Of a stretch of 64,000 bases of DNA, positions 11,760 to 22,170 are shown piece after piece. Source of the stretch: Oegoconia quadripuncta (taxonomy: Eukaryota > Arthropoda > Insecta > Lepidoptera > Autostichidae). The stretch covers positions 32,767,242-32,831,241 of the forward strand of contig OX438743.1 of NCBI GenBank assembly GCA_949316235.1, read 5' to 3'. Each line of letters begins with the position of its first letter. The stretch's first letter is position 1. The notes under the pieces are model-generated. The model did not search any database, was not told where the DNA came from, and saw nothing but the letters and a program-made list of their open reading frames with translations. The position numbers and the translations under genes are program-made.

Positions 11760-13160
11760 TTCTTTAGGTCGAATTAAATATCATTCATCACTGATTCTCG
11801 AAGACATACATTTATGAAACTTTTATTAATTTATTATGTGACTCCTGTTCACCAAAATCGAGACATGCTAAAGTTCGAATGTGGTTGGGTTACCCTTTCC
11901 ATTTTACAGGCTTAGCTCTATAAATCATTCCTGGGAAAACTTGCTACTACTCGAAGGCCCTTTTGGTCCTGGCATCCTACTTTGTTTGTTTGTATTGTAA
12001 TCGCTTTATTGTACGTGCTATATAAAATGCACAGTATAAACATTATTTAAACGTAACCTATATTAAGTATAGTCCATTTTAAGATACAAAGGTGGTACAT
12101 GTTTGTGGATCGCTCTATCGACATGTGACACCACCACATTCTCTATCAAAAACCATAAAAGATCGGGACGACGCGTGGTGTTAGGACCAGACAGACTCTG
12201 AACGCAAAACCCTTTAAGCAAACAAATACGATTTCCTCCAGGACCATTCAACAAGACCTGAAGTCCTTAACGCCGATACACAGGATCAGCTCAAAATCAA
12301 TCCTTCCAGTTTAAGACAGTGGATTGATGTAAAAAATTACAAAGTGTATGCTCACAGCACCACTGAAGCCTCGCAAGTTCCTGGAAAAATTTTACATCAT
12401 CCTGGATGGGTGGTCTTATTAGGGAGTCACAACTGCTTAAATTTTGTGAAAATGGAAGGCTTAAACTAAACTGACTGGATCGATTCGTAATCCTCTCTGT
12501 GATTAATTGTACTTTTCAAGTATTTTTCAAATGTGTTCCTTGGAGTATCCAGCAAGACTATACTCCGTTAGGAACAACTGAAACCTGGCTAGAGACCAAT
12601 ATTCCTGACTTCACAAAATCTGCAAACTGGCCCTCGTGCTGGCCATCTGGACCGTATTCTTAAAGGTTCGACATTGAAATTTGATATTGTAATTCGACAT
12701 CGAATATCAAATTTGACATTGAAACTGAACAGTTGAATCATCCTAATCTCAATGGATTTAAACGTTACATTCAAGAGTAGTAGGTATCTAACACAAATAA
12801 AAGAAAAACGGAAGCAAAGATAAAAGGGGGACGTCAATAAGAGAAAGAGATAAATAGTGTCGCGTCCTTATGCTTTGTCGTTGGTTCCCTAACAAATGAT
12901 ACCCTTTACTTAATGTTATTGGGGCACGTAATAAATTACCACTGTTTGTCGAAATAATGAAGAAAATTCAACCAAAAAACTGCGGTGAAAGAACATTTTC
13001 GTCGAAACACAAGCCTAAGTTGGCTCTTTTATTGTTATTTATGGTTAGTAGGACCAGTATTAAATAATCAGTCCGTAATAAAGGTAATAAGTCCGGATTA
13101 ATACTAGTTGATGCCCTAAGAAATCCATCAATATATCCTCCTATCTACTAGTAGGCATCT
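11760..13160. other. Gene-free stretch, possible degraded transposase at 12060-12660
   Basis: No intact exon is seen. The segment 12063-12254 gives a 63-codon open minus frame without a recognisable domain. A short imperfect inverted repeat centred on 'tttgatattgtaattcgaca' lies at about 12664-12728. Old mobile-element debris is the likeliest content. Confidence 0.3.
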
Positions 13161-13432
13161 AAAAAACCTCCTTGAATGTCTACTGCCATCATCGAAACAA
13201 AATTCAATTCTTTCAATCAATCTTGCAAGCGTATTGTCGCTTGAGGTTAATGAACGACCTTATTATTCATTCTCTAGCAATGGATATCATTATGGGTGGA
13301 TTTTTAAATTCGATGAGAGGGTTGGGTTTCCACTGCACACATAAAATATGTCGTTTTTGTTTTGTCCTTCGCAGCCTTAAATAAATTACAAATATTCAAT
13401 AATAAAATATACGTGGACATACATACAGTGCC

Positions 13433-13568
13433 ATCTTTTTTTTATGCACGACGGGTTAGTACTTATCCTCAATCACACCTGATGATAAGTGAAGATGAGG
13501 TCGAAGGTGGAATCGTACTGACCCGGAAACCCCTACACATTTGGGGGATTGGCTATCTTATCTCTGAC
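13433..13568 (-). repeat. tRNA-SINE fragment (family 2)
   Basis: A poly(T) run is followed by 'atgcacgacgggttagtact' and 'cctcaatcacacctgatgat', then 'tggctatcttatctctgaca'. This is the reverse complement of the 3' body of the full copy at 45985-46271. The tRNA-like head is replaced at about 13569 by another SINE fragment. Confidence 0.65.
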
Positions 13569-13800
13569 AACTCTAGTTCCACACTAAGCAACTGGGTTTG
13601 TATTATGGATATCAGATATACTACATAAATACATTTTTATTTGTAAATATAATACATATTATAAATTAAAACATCCATAACTCTGGTACACGTATCTGTA
13701 TTCATAATACGTATGTATTATGAATACAGATGTATATATATCCCAATCGGTATTCGAACACGCGACCTGTTAGTATCGCAGTCAGGTTTTCTAAACAGGT
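13569..13800 (-). repeat. tRNA-SINE copy (family 3) with internal palindrome
   Basis: The segment runs 'ctctagttccacactaagca', 'acatccataactctggtaca' and 'cggtattcgaacacgcgacc'. It is the reverse complement of the family 3 SINE, including its degenerate B box. At 13694-13734 'ctgtattcataatac' and its inverse form a hairpin. It is inserted against a family 2 SINE fragment. Confidence 0.6.
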
Positions 13801-14635
13801 CGAAAACGTCGTCATTCTCTATTTGGATTGAAAATAGAAATAACTTGACACACTTCTCTCAAAATATTTTGAATGTGTTCGAAAATTGTCTCCCTGACCC
13901 ATGATTTTGGTGTGCCCAAAACCATCAGGTCTTAAGCAGTTTCTCACTGCGCTTATGGACAACTTATAGAGGAGACTGGTATTTTTTCATAGCGTTACAT
14001 CACGTAGACCAATTGTTGACGGTTGAACATATGTTTTATTTTAAACATATTTTTTAATAATTAAATGTAATATATTTTCTAATATAAAATAAAATAGTTT
14101 CGACGACGTGCTTTGGTTGGGACTGGTTTAGTTTCAAAGGTTGAATTAAAAATATCCTACGAAAACATTCAAATTATTTGCTTTGTATTGCAATACCTTT
14201 GTTGCGTTGCAAATGAGGAAAGTTGAGCATTGATGCTTCGTTCGAGTCTGGGAGTTTGCAATCGGAAAACAGGGGAGTTTTTGTTAAACAAGCAACAGAC
14301 AGGTACTGGCTGGATTGTTCTGCTATTTGTTGTTTTGTTCCCTGGTAGCGAAGCGTTGATTGCCAGGGGAATTTTTTATTAACCTGTCAAGTATTTGTTT
14401 CAGGCAAAGAATTTCTATAGTACTGTTACGGTGTAATCACCAACCAACAAATGGCATCTGTCTAAAACCATGAACCTAAAAGTAAAGGTAATATTCTTCT
14501 CTTTTCTAATTTTAGTGTTTCAATCTAGACTAAATTAAGCTAGAGTAGACCTACAGATAATACGTTTGGATAGAACCAAAATGGCTGAACTGATTTAGAA
14601 CCAGTTTTATGTTTTCAACGGTCCACCAGATGCGA

Positions 14636-14822
14636 TATCATCATCATCATCAGCCCGTAAACATCCCACTGCAGGGATATAGGCCAACCCTAGTATATAT
14701 GAGGGAGTATGGGCCATAGTCCACCACGCTGGCCCAATGCGGATCGGGGACTTCACATGCCTTATAATTTTTATTTCTCAGGCATGCAGGTTTCCTCACG
14801 ATGTTTTCTTTCACGGATTATT
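14636..14822 (-). repeat. tRNA-SINE body (family 1), head missing
   Basis: Beginning with an (atc)n run, the segment continues 'agcccgtaaacatcccactg', 'cagggatataggcc', 'ccaccacgctggcccaatgc' and 'aggtttcctcacgatgtttt'. This is the reverse complement of the SINE whose head is best seen at 38353-38671. It is cut off at 14822 by a family 2 SINE. Confidence 0.7.
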
Positions 14823-15050
14823 GTTTTTTTTTTATGCAAAACGGGTTAGCATTTGACCTCAATCACACCTGATGTTAAGTGAAAATGAGGCCGAAGGTGG
14901 AAGCGTAAACCCAAATAATTTGCGGAACTGGCTATCTTATCTCTGACAACCGGAGCACAACAATCCTATTAACATTGCTGTTTAGCGGCAGATTTAGATA
15001 AGATGGTGGTAGCTAGCCAGGCGGACATTTACCACCAACCAAATAATGGT
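14823..15050 (-). repeat. tRNA-SINE (family 2), inserted into a family 1 SINE
   Basis: Poly(T) then 'atgcaaaacgggttagcatt', 'ctcaatcacacctgatgtta' and 'ggctatcttatctctgacaa', ending with 'gctagccaggcggacattta'. This is the reverse complement of 45985-46271. The abutting truncated family 1 SINE suggests a nested insertion or an insertion at its end. Confidence 0.65.
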
Positions 15051-15175
15051 AAATAAAAAACATAATCTTGTATAGTATATTCACATTGAATTTCCTTTAT
15101 AAAAGTTTACTATAATAAACAGTGTTTAAGCGTCAATGTAGTAGCCTAGCAGTAAATAACAGATAGATAACAATA

Positions 15176-15275
15176 TCACGTAGCTAGAGCTGCTCGAGCG
15201 ACGGGACGAGCGGCGCCGCTTTGTGGCGGACTCGGAAATTGAACGCCGTGCGTCGAGCGATACGAACAATACAAA
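15176..15275. other. GC-rich island of unknown role
   Basis: A 90-bp patch (for example 'gacgggacgagcggcgccgc') is strikingly GC- and CpG-rich against the AT-rich background. A minus-strand frame of 75 codons covers it. It could be a promoter or first exon on the minus strand, or the end of a transposon. No TATA box or splice pair decides it. Confidence 0.35.
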
Positions 15276-15687
15276 ACTACGTACACGATAACTTTGTTTT
15301 GTTTTATGCAGTCCTGGTATACAACCGCAATGGATTCATTGTAAACTATTAAATTGTCGCTTGTAAGTTTGTCTAAATAAAGGTAACAAGCGCCCAGTTT
15401 CATAATGTAATGGCCAAAATGGAAACCTTCGAATGTTAAGTTTTAAAACTAATTTCAAATACAAGATGGTGCCTTTATCATCTTGCTTCTGGTAAATGGA
15501 GATCCAGTATTAGTTGTACGTAACATAAAGAAGGCACAATGGAGTGACATAAATGACTAAACTCCTTAAAAAAGAAAGAAAAAATACTAATCGCACTTTA
15601 TACCGAATATTCTATGTCTCGCCCTTTTCACCCTCGACAGTAAGAGGGGTGTATACTTTCATGCAAACACATCTTCCTCATTCGACG

Positions 15688-15965
15688 ACCTGTTGGGTGT
15701 AATGGTTAGAAACTCTGACCACTATACCAAAAGGTCGCGGGTTCGAATCCCGCTAGTGGGATATGTTTGTATGATGAATACGGACATGTGTACACGAGTT
15801 ATGGATGTTTTATAATAATAAGTATTTATTTACAAAAAAAAATATATTTATGTAGTATATCAACCATCTGGTATCCACAACGCAAGCCTATAGTTGCTTA
15901 ATGAGGAACTAGATGGCATTGTGTGTATGTCCAAGGATATTTTTTTTATCCTGCTGATTACTCCT
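15688..15965 (+). mobile_element. Full-length-looking tRNA-derived SINE (family 3)
   Basis: The head at about 15690-15762 looks like a tRNA gene: an A-box-like 'tgggtgtaatggttagaaac' and a B box 'ggtcgcgggttcgaatcccg'. A body follows with 'gttatggatgttttataata', an AT-rich middle, 'gtatccacaacgcaagccta' and the tail 'gtgtatgtccaaggatattt'. Reverse or partial copies are at 2388, 13569, 22035, 47215 and 49965. The tail is a short simple repeat rather than poly(A). The head is not a functional tRNA because it runs straight into the SINE body. Confidence 0.75.
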
Positions 15966-16138
15966 GTTCATTATAATTATTATAACTATGTTTTACGTGT
16001 ATTTGTTAACCAGTGTCCTAGCGTCATTTGGAGGCTCCACTGAAAACCATCCTCTTGTAGTCAATGGTTATTAATTGTACTCTTATCAGTATTGTGTTTT
16101 GTAAAATGTATGTCCTCCTTTTGTACAATAAAGTGTAT

Positions 16139-16164
16139 TTGTATTGTATTGTATTGTATTGTTA
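16139..16164 (+). repeat. (GTATT)n microsatellite after a LINE/SINE tail
   Basis: 'tttgtacaataaagtgtatttg' is followed by five tattg units. The same 'caataaa..tattgtattg' tail occurs at 42392-42430 and in reverse at 10913-10945 and 37288-37325, so the repeat marks a recurring retroelement 3' end. Confidence 0.7.
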
Positions 16165-16243
16165 CAACCCATGCTGAATTGGAGACCTTTTTGATTCCAC
16201 ATTGCGACATCGACAATTAAATGTCAAACACAATGTTCACTTT

Positions 16244-16453
16244 TTAAAGGTTAAACAAACTTACCTAAGTGAAGTTTGACCATAATTATATGAGTCGTTA
16301 CATCCGAAGGCATTTAAGTTCACCAGGTAGTACACTCTTCTATGTACTAGGCATCAAGCACAATTTCAGAGCTGAAAATGCTAAAAAAAAAAAGTACAAG
16401 TACCCTCCTCCCGCGCCCCCACCCGGCCCCGACTCGTGCGCCGAAACGTCATT
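16244..16453 (+). repeat. DIRS left end with inverted terminal repeat
   Basis: Bases 16311-16453 are the reverse complement of 21714-21856 with very few differences, including the GC-rich block 'cgcccccacccggccccgac'. The outermost 16244-16292 is unique to this end and is matched only by the internal complementary region. Between the two parts 'gtcgttacatcc' is shared by both ends. Confidence 0.9.
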
Positions 16454-16513
16454 TCTTTAGAGTTTACTGGTATTTCGCAAACTTATGTGGGGGATATGGG
16501 TTATGGGAGGGTT

Positions 16514-16633
16514 CTTAAATGCCTTCGGATGTAACGACTCATATAATTATGGTCAAACTTCACTTAGGTAAGTTTGTTTAACCTTTAATTATACTTCGTC
16601 GTTACATCCTCGACATTTAAGTTCACCAGGTAG
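16514..16633 (+). repeat. DIRS internal complementary region
   Basis: Positions 16514-16588 are the exact reverse complement of the element's left end, and 16587-16633 the exact reverse complement of its right end. The two halves overlap by two bases (aa at 16587-16588). In the DIRS model this region templates the joining of the two ends into a circle. The exactness of the match supports recent common origin of all three sites. Confidence 0.9.
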
Positions 16634-16733
16634 ATGTTTAGCGCGTTTGCGAAATAACATTAGAACATTGGTTATACGTTTGACAATCAACTTTTATTTT
16701 ATCAAATTACATATCTTAATTATTATTATAATA

Positions 16734-17868
16734 TTAATTATTACAATCAAATACTGCTTCTGCAAATGCACTTTCTCCATCATTCATCAAGAGAGACCGA
16801 TTGTAAAATTTTGCGAAAACAAGGGAGGTGCCCGTCCAACCTGCGGTTCTCTTAATTAGTTCGATAGACACGTCTTTACGGTGGGCTGCCGACGTAGAAG
16901 CGTGACGAGTGCTATGGGCAGAAAAGGTGTCAGTATCTATGCCGCTTTCTTCCATTATCTCCTTGATCCATCGACTGACGGTTGAGGAACTTGCGTTAAG
17001 TATCGGCTTTTTTGTCGTGAGGAATAAACGGTCAGTATTAGAGTTCATTCGGAACTGTTTCGTAATCTCAATATATGACGTAAGTGCCTTTGCAGGACAA
17101 ATCTCTTCCCTGATCGGGAAGAAAGGAATAATAAGACGTGGCATTAGCCGACCAGGTGCCGAAGTTTTAATCAAATTTATTTAATTATTGAAATAATAAT
17201 AAAAGATTATTATTTCAATAATGTCTTGATTAAATGTAATGCAAGACAATTTAATAAGGGATAGGGTCTGGACCCGTTGTCCTGAAGATAATGCAAGCAG
17301 ACACGCTGTCTTTTTACAAATTCTATTTAAAGACAAACTATCGTTTGGATATAGACTTCTTACAAAATCAAGAACTAACTTAGGATCCCACGTAAATTGA
17401 TACCTCGGAAAAGCAGATCTTTGCTTAAAGACGCCTTTCATAAACCTTATCACTTGGTCATTCTCACTGAACCATTTGCCAAATATTATACGGAGAGCAG
17501 AACGGTAAGTGTTCAAGCTAGAGTAGCTTGCTCCCTTATTATATTGAATTGTTAGAAATTCAGGAATTTGAAGAACGGTTGCGTTATATATAACAGTTAA
17601 TATTTTCTGCAATGGAAAATTGCCACCACTTTTTCAATGCCACATTGTATTGTTTTAGGGAATTTACTGAAAGGGAAGACACCATAATATCTACTGTATC
17701 TGGCTTGAGTGATCGTCGCCTATACGCTTCCCTGATAATTGGCACGACACCAGGATAAGGGTTCTCCAAAAGGGATGCGGTTCTCTGAAAGGAGACATCA
17801 GTAACTGATTGTCGGGATGAAAATACACAGGGTCTTTGCACGCCAGTGAATGGAGCAATGGCTACCAT
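16734..17868 (-). pseudogene. DIRS tyrosine recombinase, interrupted
   Basis: Three open segments (17868-17584, 17612-17181, 17174-16734) cover a phage-integrase-like recombinase. The N-terminal part has 'SSLSVNSLKQYNVALKKWW'. The catalytic part has 'SSGQRVQTL' (first Arg), 'AHSTRHAST' (His-x-x-Arg), 'GWTG' and 'FAKFYNR' (the likely nucleophilic Tyr). All catalytic residues expected of the family are present. Breaks are a frame change between the first two segments near 17584-17612 and the hairpin at 17184-17222, which ends the second segment with a stop. In intact DIRS elements this enzyme inserts the circular DNA copy. Confidence 0.85.
17184..17222. repeat. Snapback hairpin inside the recombinase coding region
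   Basis: The arms 17184-17200 and 17206-17222 (17 bp) are perfect reverse complements around a 5-nt loop. The sequence sits exactly where the recombinase frame breaks, between its 'FNQDIIE' and 'IKTSAPGR' parts, so it is a local inverted duplication that arose after insertion of the element. Confidence 0.75.
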
Positions 17869-18715
17869 GGTTGACTTGGCCAGAAAGGCACAACCATGAT
17901 GCCTGTGGCTTCGTCGTCGACAATTTTACGCAGACATTTGAGAATAAGTGAGAATGGTGTGAAGGCGTAAAAGTAATAATTACTCCAATCCAGTGTAAAC
18001 ACGTCAATATTGAAGGCGGACGGGTCTCGTTTCCACGTTATGTACTTAGAGCATTTGTTGTTCAAACGAGATGCGAAGAGGTCTATCTCAGGCTGCCCAA
18101 AGTTGCTTACGATGTCTCTAAAGACAGTCTGTGAGAGATGCCATTCCGCATCAATATTGGTGCGTCTCGACTCCTCGTCAGCTTCGGTGTTGTCTTTCGA
18201 TCTAATGTATGCTGTGAAAATGTACAGACGACGCTCTTCGCAAAATAAGTATATCTCGCGTGTAATATCATTTAAATGATTATACTGTACGTCACCCATC
18301 CTGTTAATATATGAAATAGCTACAGTGTTATCGATACGAAGTAAAATTTCTGAATCGTGCATTTCGCTTGCAGAACATTTTAGACCCATAAGAGCCGCTT
18401 TAAGCTCTAAAAAATTTATATGGAATATTCCCGAAATCCGCTGGCGCGCTTCCTGTTACACATTACGCCCCACCCTGATAAGGAGGCGTCTGAAAAAATT
18501 TCTAAAGCCTTTTGACCGCGACGCAAAGGATTCTTAGAAGACGTAATATGTCCTTCCCACCATGTAAAATCAGGTAGTAAAGCTTTACTAATGGCCATTT
18601 TCTTGTCATAATCATCATTAGATCGTTGTAGGTAATGCTCGATATTTCTCACTTTCAAAACGTTTTGTGTATACCCAACCGTAGGCAATGGCTGGACAAG
18701 CTGAGGTGAGGACAC
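17862..18715 (-). pseudogene. DIRS RNase H and adjoining domain
   Basis: Two open segments in different frames (18715-18416 and 18389-17862). The first has 'ALEIFSDASLSGWGVMC', the RNase H D-A-S motif. The second has 'LLRIDNTVAISYINRMG' and 'KDNTEADEESR', corresponding to later RNase H blocks. Then follow 'EIDLFASRLNNKC', 'FTLDW' and 'VVPFWPSQPW', the region that follows RNase H in DIRS polyproteins and that some authors call a methyltransferase domain. The frame change near 18400 is a mutation of this copy. Confidence 0.8.
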
Positions 18716-18769
18716 CGACGAATTGAGCGAACTCCCTAATCGTCAAAATATTCTTTTTTTGATATGTCT

Positions 18770-19592
18770 TTAACAAGAGATAAAATTTTTATTACGCTTG
18801 TTTAAGGGTAAGCCCATATTCATGTCAACTGAATTCAGTTCGAATCCTAAGAACGTACAAATTTGACTTGGTAACAAGTGGCTCCTTTCGGTATTAATTG
18901 CCAGCCCCAGAAAGTGTAATAGGTACGTTTCTGTTTCAGAAACACAATTTTGGCAATCCCTATACGAATACCCCAAACACAATATCATCCAAATATACAA
19001 CTAAGAGTAACCCTTTACTCCCAAGGAAAGATGCAACCGGCTTCAGCAACTTGGTTAAGACATATGGGGCTGATCGTAGACCAAACGGAAGGCACTGAAA
19101 TTCATAAGTTTGGCCGTTGAATTTAAATCTTAAAAACTTCCGATAGTAAGGATGCACCGATATTAAAAAATATGTAGGTATCTTTGAGATCGATATTTGC
19201 CATAAAACACGACTGGGACATTAATTTCGTGACTGTACGAATGTCCTCCATTTTAAAGTGTTGTCTTTCGACACACTTATTTAATGCTTTCAAATTAAGT
19301 ATGCATCTATGTTCACCGTCACTTTTTGGTGTGAGAAATATCTTAGATATGAGCTGACCGGTTTATCAGCACATGGCAAAATGGCTTTAGTTTGGGTTAA
19401 CTTTGAGATCTCTAAATTCAAATTATGTTTCTCTGAAAGTGAAAATGCATTATCAACTGGTTCTGTAATTTGAGTAACTGGCCGATTAAAAGGTATCTTA
19501 TAACCAGATACGATCTGTAAAATAACAGGATCACTTGTAATGGAACTCCAATTATCAATAAAATATTTTAATCGGCCTATGTGACTGCTCAC
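18770..19592 (-). pseudogene. DIRS reverse transcriptase, frame-broken
   Basis: The start is marked by 'GRLKYFIDNWSSITSDP' and 'VSGYKIPF', typical of the beginning of DIRS pol. The segment 19157-18960 carries 'QCLPFGLRSAPYVLTKLL' and the active-site 'VVYLDDIV', in which YLDD replaces the usual YxDD consensus with x = L. 'HFLGLAINTERSHLLPSQIC' continues in another frame (19000-18770). A stop near 19290 and a frameshift between 19000 and 18960 inactivate it. Confidence 0.85.
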
Positions 19593-19639
19593 CTCTATTG
19601 GGTTTTGGGCGTCTATTTGGGAACTGCTGCTTTCGACAG

Positions 19640-20308
19640 AGTCGGATAACGATTTCGGAAAGCTTTTTAATAAGCTCGATTTTTTCTATATTGTCGCCAT
19701 CGCCATAAGCTTCGACGTGACACTAGTAAGGCCGGCTATACCTAGCCCCAGATGTTGCTGAGCTTTCTCTAAGCGCTTATCCCTGTTCCTAGCGGATTCT
19801 GTTAGAACAGCCGAAATTTCAGGATTCAATTTAGGCGCCTTCACAAGCTGAAAATTCTCCGGTATCAGCAATTTATCTGTAATTGCTTTACTTTGGTCCT
19901 TATTCAGACCTTCCGATAATATCCGACCCCAGCGTTTAGAGACGTCATCATGGATTTTTGGATCCGAAGAGTTCCTGTTTAACCTTCGAATCGCCTAACG
20001 CCTCTAAAATATTTCTTGGTAAAGCCGTAGAAGTTGATGGCTCGACTGAGGCGGCTACCGGTCTTTCAGTTGAAGACTGGTCTGCTGTCACCGGGAGATC
20101 GGTTACGCGAGCTTGGCCAGCTGGTAAGTCGGGTGGATCCCCTGTGGCATCTCTCGTCTTGTTTATGTCGTAATCGACCACGGTTATGGCTGACCGCATG
20201 ATAGGGCTTAAGCCCGCATTATCTGACCTAATAGATAAGGGTACTGGACTTAGACTTCTATATCTTGAGCAAGAGGCCCTCGGACTTCCTGATTCTGTAA
20301 GTACAGGA
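19640..20308 (-). pseudogene. DIRS gag-like ORF with one frameshift
   Basis: The upstream part, open from about 20308 with an ATG at 20199, is Ser/Pro/Arg-rich ('RYRSLSPVPLSIRSD'). It is followed by a low-complexity Pro/Thr/Ser region and 'ILEALGDSKVKQELFGSK'. The downstream part (19871 on, after a frame change) has 'LLIPENFQLVKAPKLNPEIS' and 'ESARNRDKRLEKAQQHLGLG', blocks I recognise from DIRS gag-like proteins. A five-A run near 19952 is the likely site of a one-base insertion separating them. No zinc knuckle is seen. Confidence 0.75.
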
Positions 20309-20455
20309 TACCAAAGTCATGATCACGGCATGACATTTTGACTGTAATCACGTCACAGTACTAAATAGGAAAGTATGCAACTACGGTCGCGCCGTAGTAT
20401 TCATTGGTAAGAATACGTTTGACTATAATCTCGTCACAGTACCACGTTAAATAAA

Positions 20456-21261
20456 TTTATACTGGTTCTATATAATATGCGACCATGATCTCGCCATAGT
20501 ACGATTTGCATCATCGTTCATAGTGAAATGAGCTAAATTTCTCATTATAATATAGCATAACTGAGCTGAAATTCTTCAGATACTATTGTAAAGTTAAGTA
20601 TTTCTTTAGCGTAATAATTTATACTGGTTCCATATAATATGCGACCATGATCTCGTCATAGTACGATTTGCATCATCGTTCACAGTCAAACGAGCTAAAT
20701 TTCTCATTATAATAAAGCATAACTGAGCTGAAATTCTTCAGATACTATTGTAAAGTTAAGTATTTCTATAGCGTAATAATTTATACTGGTTCTATATAAT
20801 ATGCGACCATGATCTCGCCATAGTACGATTTGCATCATCGTTCATAGTCAAACGAGCTAAATTTCTCATTATAATATAGCATAACTGAGCTGAAATTCTT
20901 CAGATACTATTGTAAAGTTAAGTATTTCTATAGCGTAATAATTTATACTGGTTATATATAATATGCGACCATGATCTCGTCATAGTACGATTTGCATCAT
21001 CGTTCACAGTCAAACGAGCTAAATTTCTCATTATAATAAAGCATAACTGAGCTGAAATTCTTCAGATACTATTGTAAAGTATTTCTATAGCGTAATAATT
21101 TATACTGGTTCTATATAATATACGACCATGATCTCGCCATAGTACAATTTGCAACATCGTTCATAGTCAAACGAGCTAGATTTCTCTTTATAATATAGGA
21201 AAACTGAGCTGAAATTCTTCAGATACTATTGTAAAGTTAAATATTTCTATAGCGTAATAAT
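20456..21261 (+). repeat. Minisatellite of five ~162-bp units in the DIRS leader
   Basis: Units begin with 'tttatactggtt' at 20456, 20618, 20780, 20942 and 21099 and share 'gcgaccatgatctcg', 'catagtacgatttgcatc', 'ctgagctgaaattcttcaga' and 'tatttctatagcgtaataa'. Spacing is 162, 162, 162 and 157 (the fourth unit lacks five bases). Upstream at 20342 and 20418 are degenerate copies of the 'actataatctcgtcacagta' submotif. The array lies between the right terminal repeat and gag, where the promoter and RNA leader of the element should be. Confidence 0.9.
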
Positions 21262-21713
21262 TCAAAATAGACAAAGTATCCAGAAAAATATTAAAGAAAC
21301 AGTCGATGTAAATCCAATGTTATTGGGCGGTAGATTAAAAAAAAAATTCTGTAATTCCGGTGATGTGACCAAGTATGACTACTTATTGTAGTTCATGTAC
21401 TACGCAAGATAAGTATATGAGATAATTCCGTGTGTGTCGGAAGAATAAATAGAACAGTAAATTAATACAAAGTATGAATAATCACGTCACTAACCTTCGT
21501 CACTAGATTTATGACGCATCCTAAGTCGCCTTTCGAGGCGCCTTATTTTCCTTTTAATATGTTCGTCGAAATTCTTATGTTTCCGTTTCCCCATCCCGGA
21601 AAAAACCTCCACACAATCACACGCGGTAATATCGCACGATACAACAGATATTCACTTAAAATTTTGGTAAGGAAAAAAAATTTCGATGCTTTGATGCCCG
21701 CACAAAAAAAGCG

Positions 21714-21883
21714 AATGACGTTTCGGCGCACGAGTCGGGGCCGGGTGGGGGCGCGGGAGGAGGGTACTTGTACTTTTTTTTTTTAGCATTTTCAGCTCTG
21801 AAATTGTGCTTGATGCCTAGTACATAGAAGAGTGTACTACCTGGTGAACTTAAATGTCGAGGATGTAACGACGAAGTATAATT
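21714..21883 (-). repeat. DIRS right end with inverted terminal repeat
   Basis: Reverse complement of 16311-16453 over about 143 bp, differing mainly in the length of a T/A run. The outer part 21857-21883 is matched exactly by the internal complementary region at 16587-16613. This is the 5' end of the element in coding orientation. Confidence 0.9.
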
Positions 21884-22034
21884 GTATGTGTCTCGACTGT
21901 GTAATATACTTGTACCTGGTTATTAGAGCCATGAGATGGGTTTAAACATTTTTTTATTTCTTTCTAAGCTTGTAACCGAAGTTTGAAACCTATGTTTGTG
22001 TCCTTCTTCTTATCAAAGCTTTTAATTTAGATGC

Positions 22035-22170
22035 TGTGTATACCTAGATGACTTTGATGCCCGATTGGTGATCCTTCGAAGCCAACAGTTGCGAGTTCAA
22101 ACCACATGTACCTGTGATAAAATACGAACGTTTATTTCCGAGTCATGGATGTTTACATCACGGGATTCTC
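22035..22170 (+). repeat. tRNA-SINE fragment (family 3)
   Basis: 'gatgcccgattggtgatcct' with a degenerate B box 'gttgcgagttcaaaccacat' is followed by 'gagtcatggatgttta'. It is a diverged 5' part of the family 3 SINE. Confidence 0.5.

Larger units (their letters stand above)
16244..21883 (-). mobile_element. DIRS-type tyrosine-recombinase retrotransposon, nearly complete
   Basis: About 5.64 kb, coding on the minus strand. In coding order it has a right inverted terminal repeat, a tandem-repeat leader, a gag-like region, reverse transcriptase, RNase H, tyrosine recombinase, an internal complementary region and the left inverted repeat. Known DIRS elements lack LTRs, an integrase of the DDE type and target duplications. 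They replicate through a circle whose junction is templated by the internal complementary region. That geometry is visible here: 16514-16588 is the complement of the left end (16244-16318), and 16587-16633 is the complement of the right end (21837-21883). Several frameshifts and stops show that this copy is not autonomous. Boundaries come from where the complementarity stops. Confidence 0.9.

Noticed and set aside
15688..15765. tRNA gene-like sequence with A and B boxes
   Set aside because: It is the head of a SINE: the same sequence continues into a shared body at several sites and the cloverleaf is not intact.
16269..16460. Open frame in the DIRS left end
   Set aside because: It is the inverted terminal repeat read through; the coding region of the element is on the other strand.
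18010..18279. Plus-strand open frames across the DIRS pol region
   Set aside because: They are antisense shadows of the RNase H and recombinase coding segments.
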